This document shows positions 1 to 6,061 of a stretch of 28,517 nt of DNA, in pieces. The number at the start of each line of letters is the position of its first letter. The first letter of the stretch is position 1. Position numbers and translations under genes: made by a program. Below the pieces are notes generated by a model that saw only the letters and a list, made by a program, of their open reading frames with translations, did no database searches and was not told where the DNA came from. The DNA comes from Patescibacteria group bacterium (GTDB lineage Bacteria; Patescibacteriota; Minisyncoccia; Phycocordibacterales; UBA2100): NCBI GenBank assembly GCA_015489565.1, contig WFZM01000024.1, positions 1-28,517 of the forward strand. Direction: 5' to 3'.

Positions 1-263
1 CTTCAAACGATGAGCATAAACTGGTTGTAATAGGTAAGGCCGGACGTGCAAGGCATATGGGTATTCGTCCGACTGTGCGTGGTGCGGCCATGAACCCTGT
101 TGATCACCCACATGGTGGTGGTGAAGGTAAAGCAGGTCGCGGTCACAGAAGACAGCGCACAAAGTGGGGTAAGCCGGCAGGAAAAGGACAAAAAACTCGC
201 AAAGCAAAGAAATATTCAAACAAACTTATCGTCCGCAGAAGAAGAGTTGGAAAGAGAAGATAG
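1..263 (+). CDS. rplB: 50S ribosomal protein L2, C-terminal part (5' end outside window)
   Basis: This is the C-terminal part of ribosomal protein L2, the large-subunit protein that supports the peptidyl transferase centre. The reading frame is open from base 3. It shows the L2 hallmarks GIRPTVRGAAMNPVDHPHGG and a basic tail ending VRRRRVGKRR, then a TAG stop. The conserved His of the PVDHPHGGG loop is present. The start lies upstream of the window. Downstream one would expect another ribosomal gene or a terminator; instead an AT-rich three-gene insert follows, and the last 116 bp of this gene recur at 3741-3856. The gene itself is complete through its stop codon, so L2 should be functional. 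No terminator is seen between 264 and 336, so transcription probably reads into the insert. Confidence 0.97.
   Translation, partial: SNDEHKLVVIGKAGRARHMGIRPTVRGAAMNPVDHPHGGGEGKAGRGHRRQRTKWGKPAGKGQKTRKAKKYSNKLIVRRRRVGKRR
147..262 (+). repeat. Left direct repeat: rplB 3' end (116 bp)
   Basis: This 116-bp segment recurs at 3741-3856, offset by 3594 bp. Reading base by base I find two differences inside the repeat, at 152/3746 and 233/3827. Identity then stops at the third base of the stop codon (TAG here, TAA in the other copy). It lies entirely within the coding part of rplB. It marks the left boundary of the 3.5-kb insert and may be the equivalent of an attachment site. Confidence 0.92.
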
Positions 264-336
264 AATGTTTAGAGTTTTAGTTTAATACATGAAATTATTT
301 TAACCTAAATTTTGACGAAATTAATAAAATGGTGAA

Positions 337-2316
337 ATGATTGATAAGATTGCAGATCAAAGCTCATTGGAACACGATATTAGCTGTGGTAATTACAAAG
401 AGTTATTGAATGCAAATATATTTATAATAGGTGGTGTTGCCAGTGGTAAAACTGAATTGTTACAACAAATTACAACTGATTTTGAGATGCCGCACGTGGC
501 GATTGATGTTGGCAAATTGTTTCGATTAGCCACGTATTTAATTTTGTCAGATGTGGATGAGCCAATAGTTCCAGATATGCAAGCGTTGCTGGATAACGAA
601 CAATCCGAAATTGAAAGAATATACAAGGGGCTTTTGGGTAAAACTAGATATCTTAGAAAACAAATGATAGAAGGTGTAGATATACAAAGAGATGATAACG
701 GGAAGTTATCGCTTGTGTATCGTGGTAAAAGAATTGACGCAGAATTAAATACAATGGAAATTGATAAATTAGTATCAGTTATAGCCTCCTCATCTGTGGT
801 GAGAAGGATAATCTGGCAATGGATTAATAAGTTCGCACACAATTCAGGGAGTTTGGTTATAACAGGACACAACTTGAGGGAGATTGATACAACTATCTAT
901 AAAGTTGTTCATCTTGTGGTTAGTGACGAGGTAGCAGCAAGTAGATTACAAAAAAGACAAAAACAATATAATCATAATAGCGCAAGGCGATCCGTTGCGA
1001 CAAGAAATAAGAAAGACGGTTTCCCAAATACATTAAATATTTTAAAATATGTAAATGGTGTTATCACAGTAAACACGGACGGTATGTCAATACAAGATGT
1101 GTCTGCTCAAGTAATACACCAAATAGCAAAACGTTTGGGTAGAGAAAAGATGATTGCCGAGCATTTAGACTCAACTGCTATTAAAAGAGCTAGTTTCAAA
1201 TGGGTTAAGAATCCTGTTATGCAAGCACTAAGATATCATATTGATAAGTTGATTGATATTAATACGATCCCTGATACTATATCTAGATTTGACTTGCTGA
1301 TGCAATGCTTGCTTGTAGCCCCATCTTTTACACTTGCAGACATATTCCCTAAAATAAGTAAAGATGAAACAATTTCCATTAAACGAATGATATTCAGAAG
1401 ATATTTTGATAGGGGTTTGTATAATAAACTAAGCACGCGCGCTATAAATATTGATTTATTGCAAGCAATTATAGAGTCACAAATAGTAAGATTACAACAA
1501 TACGCTGAAAATTCAATTTTTTATGAATTACATGGTGACTCCAGTATGCTATTCGACAAAATAAAAGATGTTCATATCAAAAAAGAAGGAGCTGTGTACG
1601 TTGACGGTGATGTTTGTAGACATTTAAAACTGCCAATCGGGGATGTTGGCGATATCTTAACATTAAAGCCTGTACCGAGCGTAATTAGTACAGAATACGC
1701 ACGTAAATTGCATTATCTTCACTCTGAAAGACATGATGAATTGTTCAGTTTCGGTGCTTACTTGAATGAGTATGAGTATCCGATTGCGTGGGTATCATAT
1801 TCTAGGCATGACAGGCCCTATAAAACTGAGCTATTTCATCATATGGGTTTGGAGTCTCATAATATAATAGAGATGACTCGCGCATGGAATGCGCCGTGTG
1901 CACCTAAAAATACAATGAGTTTTCTGTTCTCCTATGCGCATCGTGAGCTAAAAAGGATTTGGGATATAAATGTTCGCAATTTGATTGCAGATAAACCGTT
2001 GATTGGCGTATCTACTACAATAAACCCCAACCTTGGTTTTAGCGGGAGTGCATTCAAAGGTGCAAATTTTAATGTGTTTGCATTAAGGCCTGCAAATTTG
2101 CAGTACATAAAATTAGAATATTCAAGTATTCCAATCCCAATAACAAGGCGGGAGGCGTCTGTTCTTGAAGAATCAACAAGAGATGCAGTGTTTGAAGCAC
2201 ATATACCACAATTACCATTGAATGAGATGCTCGTGTTATTCAATAAAAGGTTGCAACAAAGGCTTGTTGCAAGTAAAGTATATAGAATTGATAAAAAGAT
2301 ATACAACGAAATATAA
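337..2316 (+). CDS. Fusion: cytidylate-kinase-like P-loop domain + Mom-like GNAT acyltransferase domain
   Basis: A 659-aa protein, first gene of the insert, starting 73 bp after the rplB stop with a weak GGTGA 3 nt before the ATG. Residues about 25-270 resemble cytidylate/nucleoside monophosphate kinases: Walker A GGVASGKT (32-39), a DVGKLFR stretch like DTGALYR of Cmk, GHNLREID (177-184) like the Cmk GRDIGTVV segment, and a late VNTDGMSIQDV like IDTTGLSIDEV. Residues about 285-440 are not recognised. Residues about 440-610 resemble the GNAT fold of phage Mu Mom: LKPVPSV then an HYLHS segment, EMTRAWNAPCAPKNTMSF (512 on; Mom has ELNRMAFSDVLPRNSES), and a late GFSGSAFKGANF. Mom makes a carbamoylmethyl adenine in DNA. 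I infer a kinase plus acyl-transfer step on a nucleotide or DNA base; the substrate is unknown. The kinase call is fairly sure, the Mom-like call moderate. Confidence 0.7.
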   Translation: MIDKIADQSSLEHDISCGNYKELLNANIFIIGGVASGKTELLQQITTDFEMPHVAIDVGKLFRLATYLILSDVDEPIVPDMQALLDNEQSEIERIYKGLLGKTRYLRKQMIEGVDIQRDDNGKLSLVYRGKRIDAELNTMEIDKLVSVIASSSVVRRIIWQWINKFAHNSGSLVITGHNLREIDTTIYKVVHLVVSDEVAASRLQKRQKQYNHNSARRSVATRNKKDGFPNTLNILKYVNGVITVNTDGMSIQDVSAQVIHQIAKRLGREKMIAEHLDSTAIKRASFKWVKNPVMQALRYHIDKLIDINTIPDTISRFDLLMQCLLVAPSFTLADIFPKISKDETISIKRMIFRRYFDRGLYNKLSTRAINIDLLQAIIESQIVRLQQYAENSIFYELHGDSSMLFDKIKDVHIKKEGAVYVDGDVCRHLKLPIGDVGDILTLKPVPSVISTEYARKLHYLHSERHDELFSFGAYLNEYEYPIAWVSYSRHDRPYKTELFHHMGLESHNIIEMTRAWNAPCAPKNTMSFLFSYAHRELKRIWDINVRNLIADKPLIGVSTTINPNLGFSGSAFKGANFNVFALRPANLQYIKLEYSSIPIPITRREASVLEESTRDAVFEAHIPQLPLNEMLVLFNKRLQQRLVASKVYRIDKKIYNEI

Positions 2317-2330
2317 AAAAGAAGAGACAT

Positions 2331-2936
2331 ATGGCAAAATCTAAAAAAAATAAAAAAGTGCTTATTGCTACTCACAATGAAGACAAATTTGTAATTGTAA
2401 GAGATTTATTAATCAGCTCAGGTTTAGACGAAGCAGAATTTCATAATTTACGCGATTTCGGAGTCTTGTCACAAGTTACGGAAATTGGAAGCGTAAAAAA
2501 CAGGGCATACATGAAAGCACGAGAGGCGTATAACAAATTAAAAGGTTCTGGAGAGCAAATTGATATTTATATCGGGTCAGATGATGCAATGCAAATGCCC
2601 GACGGAGCGGTTAGGGTTGATTCGAAAGAGGTTACCAATGAGATATTGAATGACGGCTTGCTTGATATAGATGAACTACTGACAATAGTTCGTGCTTTTA
2701 GTTTTATAGATAAACACGGCACTGAGATTTCCAGGTTTGAGACAAGAATACCGTTCAAATTTGTTGGCGTAACAAATAATATCAATGAAGTAAAAAATAA
2801 ATACCCGTTAAATTATGTGTTGTCACCTATGGATTCTGATACAACGATAGCTAACATGTCATATAATGAGTCGATGAACTATTACTTGAGATTTTGTAAA
2901 AATACACTACATAATAAATTAAAAGAAATAACATGA
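2331..2936 (+). CDS. HAM1/RdgB-like non-canonical NTP pyrophosphatase
   Basis: A 201-aa protein, second gene of the insert, 14 bp after the kinase fusion and preceded by a purine-rich GAAGAGA. Members of the ITPase (HAM1/RdgB) family hydrolyse non-canonical purine NTPs to NMP plus pyrophosphate, keeping them out of DNA and RNA. Family signs are the N-terminal KVLIATHNEDK with the T-x-N-x-x-K signature (T14, N16, K19), an EIGSVKNRAYMKA stretch matching the family's ETGxTFxENAxxKA, and an acidic GSDDAMQMPDG (D84, D85) at the place of the usual ADDSGL. Length fits the family (about 190-210 aa). The region after residue 95 is divergent, so substrate choice may differ from ITP/XTP. Its stop overlaps the next start (ATGA), indicating translational coupling with the glycosylase. 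Confidence 0.75.
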   Translation: MAKSKKNKKVLIATHNEDKFVIVRDLLISSGLDEAEFHNLRDFGVLSQVTEIGSVKNRAYMKAREAYNKLKGSGEQIDIYIGSDDAMQMPDGAVRVDSKEVTNEILNDGLLDIDELLTIVRAFSFIDKHGTEISRFETRIPFKFVGVTNNINEVKNKYPLNYVLSPMDSDTTIANMSYNESMNYYLRFCKNTLHNKLKEIT

Positions 2937-3724
2937 CTTTAGAATCAAACGAATCTGCAATAGAGAAGATAGAGTGTGCATTAAAAACTCCAATCTCTGA
3001 AACAGAGGCATTTATACTGAACGCAACTAAAGAACTGATGGGTTTATATTCTTATGTTGATAACCAAACGTACCCAAGACCAAATCACCCAGATAAACTA
3101 AGACGAAAAGATATATATTTTACGATGGTTGCTGTGTTAATATCGTTGCGGACAACGCTTGAAAATGAAATAATAGCAACTACATTATTTTTAAATAAAT
3201 TTAAAACACCTGAAGATGTCCTACGGTCTTCACCTGAAGAGATAGCATCAGTGATAAGATCGGCGGGTATGCCACGGAAAAAGGCGGAAACAATTCTTAA
3301 AGCAACTAAATACGTGGTTGATGTTTTAGGTAATGATTGGGTACAATTTGCGAATATGCCTATTAGTGATGCACGAAAATCACTATTGAAAATACCTGGT
3401 ATAGGGTTAAAATCTGCGGACTGTATTTTAGAACTTGGTTTAGATTTACCAACTATAGTGATAGACATAAATATGTTGCGTGTGATACTGAGACTCTTTG
3501 GGTTAGACGGTGCTGATTCACCGAATTTGTCTGATGTAAGACAGTTGACAAGTGCTAAAAAGCAGATAGAAGATAATTTAAGAAAAGATGGTTTTATATA
3601 TAAAATCGTACATACTATGTTCCTGTTACACGGTAAAAATATCTGCAAATCTAAGCCGAATTGTGCAGGATGTGTGTTTAAAGATAAGTGTGCATATTAC
3701 AATAGCTACAATACCACTTGTTAA
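2933..3724 (+). CDS. Endonuclease III-like DNA glycosylase (HhH-GPD, FeS)
   Basis: A 263-aa protein, last gene of the insert, overlapping the previous gene by 4 bp (ATGA). It has the HhH-GPD fold of DNA glycosylases. The hairpin motif is IPGIGLKSAD with Lys160 at the position of catalytic Lys120 of E. coli Nth, and IDINML supplies Asp178, matching Asp138. Cysteines 238, 244, 247 and 253 form C-x5-C-x2-C-x5-C, one residue shorter in the first gap than the usual C-x6-C-x2-C-x5-C cluster motif. The T-H after the catalytic Asp in Nth (VDTH) is I-N here, so base recognition may differ. The N-terminus carries about 45 residues before the usual fold. A second, different Nth is encoded at 20987-21658, so this copy is not the housekeeping one. 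Base excision activity is likely; the target base is unknown. Confidence 0.8.
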   Translation: MTLESNESAIEKIECALKTPISETEAFILNATKELMGLYSYVDNQTYPRPNHPDKLRRKDIYFTMVAVLISLRTTLENEIIATTLFLNKFKTPEDVLRSSPEEIASVIRSAGMPRKKAETILKATKYVVDVLGNDWVQFANMPISDARKSLLKIPGIGLKSADCILELGLDLPTIVIDINMLRVILRLFGLDGADSPNLSDVRQLTSAKKQIEDNLRKDGFIYKIVHTMFLLHGKNICKSKPNCAGCVFKDKCAYYNSYNTTC

Positions 3725-3740
3725 ATATAAAGTATCAATA

Positions 3741-3857
3741 AGAAGGCAGCGCACAAAGTGGGGTAAGCCGGCAGGAAAAGGACAAAAAACTCGCAAAGCA
3801 AAGAAATATTCAAACAAACTTATCGTTCGCAGAAGAAGAGTTGGAAAGAGAAGATAA
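3741..3857 (+). pseudogene. rplB: Orphan 3' end of rplB (right direct repeat)
   Basis: Second copy of the last 116 bp of rplB, encoding the final residues RRQRTKWGKPAG...RRVGKRR and ending in TAA. It starts abruptly 16 bp after the glycosylase stop, so it has no start codon or upstream L2 sequence and is not a gene. The differences from the left copy are all silent: AGA/AGG for Arg, GTC/GTT for Val, and TAG/TAA for stop. The rplB-type terminator directly follows, suggesting this is the original chromosomal end and the left copy came with the insert. That direction is inference. Confidence 0.9.
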
Positions 3858-3864
3858 AGACAAT

Positions 3865-3890
3865 CCCCGAGCTTCGTTGCTCGGGGCTTT
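3865..3890 (+). terminator. Intrinsic terminator after the orphan rplB end
   Basis: Perfect 8-bp stem CCCCGAGC / GCTCGGGG with loop TTCGTT, then CTTTTGTGTT. It probably ends the rplB operon and, in the present arrangement, the inserted cassette. Confidence 0.9.
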
Positions 3891-3895
3891 TGTGT

Positions 3896-3901
3896 TATTA
3901 T
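3896..3901 (+). promoter_or_regulatory. -10 box for rarA
   Basis: TATTAT preceded by TGT (an extended -10 TGn), ending 6 nt before the rarA ATG at 3908. It predicts a leaderless transcript. No clear -35 can be separated from the terminator upstream. Confidence 0.5.
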
Positions 3902-3907
3902 GTCATT

Positions 3908-5164
3908 ATGACAGTGCCGCTTGCACATAAAATGAAGCCACGCAGTCTAGATGAGATTGTGGGGCAAGAACATATCTTGGGAGAGGGGAGCTTTTTGCGT
4001 CGTGCAATAGAGCGTGATGCGCTGCCGAGTATGATTTTGTATGGGCCGCCGGGTTGTGGTAAGACTTCTCTTGCCGAGGTGATAGCGCGTGCAACGAAAG
4101 CCAGCTTCAAAAGGGTAAACGCCGTCTCCGGTGGGATAAAAGATTTGCGAGAGGTGGTGGGAGAAGCTCAAAAAGCGCGCAAAGAGTCCTCGCTTTTTGG
4201 CGAGCAAAAGACAATACTCTTTATAGACGAAATCCATCGCTTCAATAAAAAACAGCAAGACTATCTTTTGCCGTTTGTGGAGCGCGGCGTGGTGACGCTT
4301 ATCGGTGCAACTACCGAGAACCCGTCTTTTGAAGTAAATGCCGCATTGCTCTCGCGCAGTCAGGTTTTTGTTTTAAATAAATTAAGCACGGGCGAGCTTG
4401 TGCAAATCCTTAAAAACGCGCTTGTAAAACATGCCGGTGCAAGCGAGCGAAAGACTTTTAAAGAAAAGCACTTAAAATTAATCGCAAATTATTCTCATGG
4501 TGATGCACGCTTTGCGCTTAATACTCTTGAACAAGCATTAAAAGAGCTTGAGAGTGGGGCGGGCATTAGTGACGAGCTTTTGAAAGATATAATGCAAAAC
4601 AAAGCGCTGAGCTACGACAAAGACGGTGAGGAGCATTACAATATAATCTCCGCGCTTCATAAAAGCATGCGCGACTCAGATGTGGATGCAAGCGTTTATT
4701 GGACGATGCGTATGATTGAGGCCGGTGAGGACCCTAAGTATATAGTGCGCAGAATGATTCGCTTTGCTTCGGAAGATGTGGGAAACGCAGACCCCGAGGC
4801 GCTCCAGCTTGCAGTTGCCGTAAAAGATGCGGTGGAATTTTTGGGATACCCCGAGTGTGATACGGCACTTGTGCAACTTGCGGCGTATTTGGCGCGTGCT
4901 CCAAAAGACAATTCGGCATATGTTGCCAGCATTGAAACACGCGAAGATATTAAAAAGCACGGCCCGTTGCCTGTCCCGCTTCATTTGCGAAATGCAGAGA
5001 GCGGCTTAATGAAAAACTGGGGTTATGGCAATGGCTACAAATATGCACATAATGAAAAAAACGCGCGTGTAGAGCAAGAGCACTTGCCGAAAGAACTTCA
5101 CGACAGAAAATATTACAAAACAAGCTACGAAAGAATAAAGGAAGATCAAAAAGGTTTGCAATAA
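3908..5164 (+). CDS. rarA: Replication-associated recombination protein A (RarA/MgsA AAA+ ATPase)
   Basis: A 418-aa AAA+ ATPase of the RarA/WRNIP1 family, which acts at stalled replication forks and single-strand gaps together with SSB. The N-terminal region has the RarA signature KMKPRSLDEIVGQEHILG, Walker A GPPGCGKT, Walker B ILFIDEIHRF, sensor GATTENPSFEVN and the arginine-finger segment LLSRSQVF. The C-terminal half has the family tetramerisation region with MRMIEAGEDPKYIVRRM and ends with the typical NYGNGYKYAH-like stretch (here YGNGYKYAHN). Length matches the family. The ATG at 3908 is chosen over a TTG at 3890, which lies in the terminator's T-run. Its GC content is clearly higher than that of the insert upstream. 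It stands alone, with its own -10 box. Confidence 0.95.
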   Translation: MTVPLAHKMKPRSLDEIVGQEHILGEGSFLRRAIERDALPSMILYGPPGCGKTSLAEVIARATKASFKRVNAVSGGIKDLREVVGEAQKARKESSLFGEQKTILFIDEIHRFNKKQQDYLLPFVERGVVTLIGATTENPSFEVNAALLSRSQVFVLNKLSTGELVQILKNALVKHAGASERKTFKEKHLKLIANYSHGDARFALNTLEQALKELESGAGISDELLKDIMQNKALSYDKDGEEHYNIISALHKSMRDSDVDASVYWTMRMIEAGEDPKYIVRRMIRFASEDVGNADPEALQLAVAVKDAVEFLGYPECDTALVQLAAYLARAPKDNSAYVASIETREDIKKHGPLPVPLHLRNAESGLMKNWGYGNGYKYAHNEKNARVEQEHLPKELHDRKYYKTSYERIKEDQKGLQ

Positions 5165-5188
5165 ATACAAAACAGCACTTAAATACCT

Positions 5189-5280
5189 TACATCTAAAAA
5201 TTCGATCGCACTGTTAGGTGTATGGAAATATGCTATTTAGTTTATAATCATATACATCTAAAAGTTCGATTGTACTTTTA
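5189..5280 (+). repeat. Pair of 28-bp imperfect direct repeats
   Basis: 5189-5216 and 5253-5280 share 24 of 28 bases, with common text TACATCTAAAA-TTCGAT. They are 64 bp apart in the AT-rich gap between rarA and the first tRNA. No ORF covers them. They could be protein binding sites or relics of a duplication. Confidence 0.6.
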
Positions 5281-5362
5281 AATGCATTGTTTGATAAAAT
5301 CGAGAAGCAGAGTATTGCATTTAAGACATGTATTATAAAAAAGTTGAAACCCTTTCATGTAT

Positions 5363-5390
5363 TTGACTTTTTAAAAAGCGCTGGTATAAT
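5363..5390 (+). promoter_or_regulatory. Promoter of the initiator-like tRNA-Met
   Basis: -35 TTGACT (5363-5368), 16-bp spacer, -10 TATAAT (5385-5390) with an upstream TGG giving an extended -10. The expected start falls about 6 nt before the tRNA. Confidence 0.8.
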
Positions 5391-5402
5391 TGTGCGGTAT
5401 TT

Positions 5403-5473
5403 AGCGGGGTGGAGGAGTAGTACCTCGTGAGGCTCATAACCTCAAGACCCTGGTGCAAATCCAGGCCCCGCTA
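5403..5473 (+). tRNA. tRNA-Met (CAT), initiator-like with unusual elbow
   Basis: A full cloverleaf folds by eye: acceptor AGCGGGG/CCCCGCT (7 bp), D stem GAGG/CCTC, anticodon stem TGAGG/CCTCA with loop CTCATAA (anticodon CAT), and T stem CCTGG/CCAGG. The discriminator is A and CCA is not encoded. The A11:U24 pair in the D stem is an initiator feature, and the overall text resembles bacterial tRNA-fMet. Oddities: 1:72 is a normal A:U pair instead of the bacterial C:A mismatch, the anticodon stem lacks three G:C pairs, the D-loop is only AGTAGTA (no GG), and the T-loop TGCAAAT has G at position 55. It has its own promoter and terminator. Confidence 0.85.
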
Positions 5474-5474
5474 C

Positions 5475-5513
5475 AAATAAATAAGGCCCCAAAACTTGGG
5501 GTCTTATTTATTT
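5475..5513. terminator. Long terminator hairpin after tRNA-Met
   Basis: 18-bp stem (one G:U) built on CCCCAA/TTGGGG extended by AAATAAATAAG/CTTATTTATTT, with loop AAC. It starts right after the tRNA and is rich in T on the 3' side. It could act in both directions. Confidence 0.85.
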
Positions 5514-5739
5514 GCAGTGGGTCAATAACATTATATAAATTTTACCGAGCACCACTTTCATTTTAAGACTAATTTATTTATGTTATTTGTTAGTTTAACT
5601 AAATTTTAAAATAGTTTTTGTAACCCTTTATTTTTAAAAATGGTGCTTGGCCAAGCCCATCATTCGATCAATAAACACGCTGCATCTAATAGAGCTTGAA
5701 GCTCCATTTTTTATTGCTTTGCTATTTAAGTGTTTAAGC
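5514..5739. other. AT-rich spacer without a recognisable gene
   Basis: This belongs to the roughly 330-bp gap between the two CAT tRNAs. Short open frames here have no start signal or recognisable protein. A small AGCTTGAAGCT palindrome near 5693 followed by a T-rich run may be a weak hairpin. Nothing else is supported. Confidence 0.6.
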
Positions 5740-5767
5740 TTGAAATTTTTGTTAAAAATGATATTCT
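5740..5767 (+). promoter_or_regulatory. Promoter of the second CAT tRNA
   Basis: -35 TTGAAA (5740-5745), 16-bp spacer, -10 TATTCT (5762-5767). The predicted start, about 5774, falls inside the hairpin at 5771-5801. Confidence 0.6.
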
Positions 5768-5770
5768 ATG

Positions 5771-5801
5771 GCGCAGATTTGCACTCCGTGCAAATCTGCG
5801 C
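5771..5801. repeat. Perfect 14-bp inverted repeat in the tRNA leader
   Basis: GCGCAGATTTGCAC and its exact reverse complement are separated by TCC. The hairpin ends 5 nt before the tRNA 5' end. The following AATTTGTC is not a good U-run, so it is not an obvious terminator. Confidence 0.9.
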
Positions 5802-5806
5802 AATTT

Positions 5807-5880
5807 GTCGGGGTAGCTCAGTTGGTTAGAGCGTGGGACTCATAAACCCAAGGTCGTGGGTTCGATCCCCACCCCCGGCA
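5807..5880 (+). tRNA. tRNA with CAT anticodon (elongator Met or Ile2)
   Basis: Acceptor GTCGGGG/CCCCGGC (one G:T pair), D arm GCTC-AGTTGGTTA-GAGC, anticodon loop CTCATAA on a stem whose inner pair is an A:A mismatch, and T arm GTGGG-TTCGATC-CCCAC. Discriminator is A; CCA is not encoded (ACAT). C11:G24 and a normal GG-containing D-loop mark an elongator type. CAT can be Met or, if lysidinylated, Ile; the sequence alone does not decide. Confidence 0.9.
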
Positions 5881-5896
5881 CATAGAAAAACTTGAG

Positions 5897-5923
5897 CCCA
5901 AACAGTAGTCTGTTTGGGTTTTT
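5897..5923 (+). terminator. Terminator after the CAT tRNA
   Basis: Stem CCCAAACAG/CTGTTTGGG with loop TAGT, followed by TTTTT. Confidence 0.85.
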
Positions 5924-5969
5924 AGTTTTTCTTGACGGAGAGGGGGTCGAAGCCTCTGCCCGACGAAGT

Positions 5970-5995
5970 CCACCACAGCGCTAGCGCTGTGGTGG
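5970..5995. repeat. Palindromic repeat unit 1 (CCACA-N10-TGTGG)
   Basis: A perfect 26-bp palindrome, CCACCACAGCGCT plus its reverse complement. It is nested in a second inverted repeat CCTCTGCCCG (5953-5962) / CGGGCAGAGG (5996-6005). The same 20-bp unit occurs at 6104, 8149 and 17164. Confidence 0.9.
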
Positions 5996-6017
5996 CGGGC
6001 AGAGGACGGGGTCGCGG

Positions 6018-6061
6018 CCTTGAAAAACAAGGAGCACAAAGTGCGACTGTGTTTTTCAAGG
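6018..6061. repeat. Inverted repeat hairpin
   Basis: CCTTGAAAAACA (6018-6029) pairs with TGTTTTTCAAGG (6050-6061). Inside, GCAC-AAA-GTGC (6034-6044) can form a second stem. No U-run follows. Confidence 0.85.

Larger units (their letters stand above)
263..3740 (+). mobile_element. Putative integrated cassette at the rplB 3' end (no recombinase seen)
   Basis: About 3.48 kb lies between two 116-bp copies of the rplB 3' end. It carries three tightly spaced genes on the rplB strand. It is visibly more AT-rich than the next gene: counting single lines, 1441-1500 has 15 G/C in 60, while 4801-4860 in rarA has 31 in 60. The arrangement matches integration into the 3' end of a conserved gene with the element resupplying that end, as known for phage 21/e14 at icd and for many elements at tRNA genes. 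No integrase, transposase, inverted terminal repeats or short target duplication is seen. It could therefore be a satellite mobilised in trans, a plasmid-borne segment captured by homologous recombination at rplB, or a local rearrangement. Calling it mobile is inference. Confidence 0.6.

Noticed and set aside
393..872. A 159-codon minus-strand frame inside the kinase fusion gene
   Set aside because: It is a low-complexity shadow of the real gene on the other strand, without a recognisable domain or a start signal.
263..3740. Classical insertion sequence or transposon at rplB
   Set aside because: There is no transposase, no terminal inverted repeats and no short target duplication. The 116-bp repeats are gene sequence.
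3588..3857. An 89-codon open frame ending in the orphan rplB tail, as a separate gene
   Set aside because: Its first half overlaps the glycosylase gene in another frame and resembles no protein. The L2 tail simply continues an open frame by chance.
3890..3907. Start of rarA at TTG 3890
   Set aside because: This TTG lies in the T-run of the terminator. The ATG at 3908 has a -10 box at the right distance and begins the conserved part.
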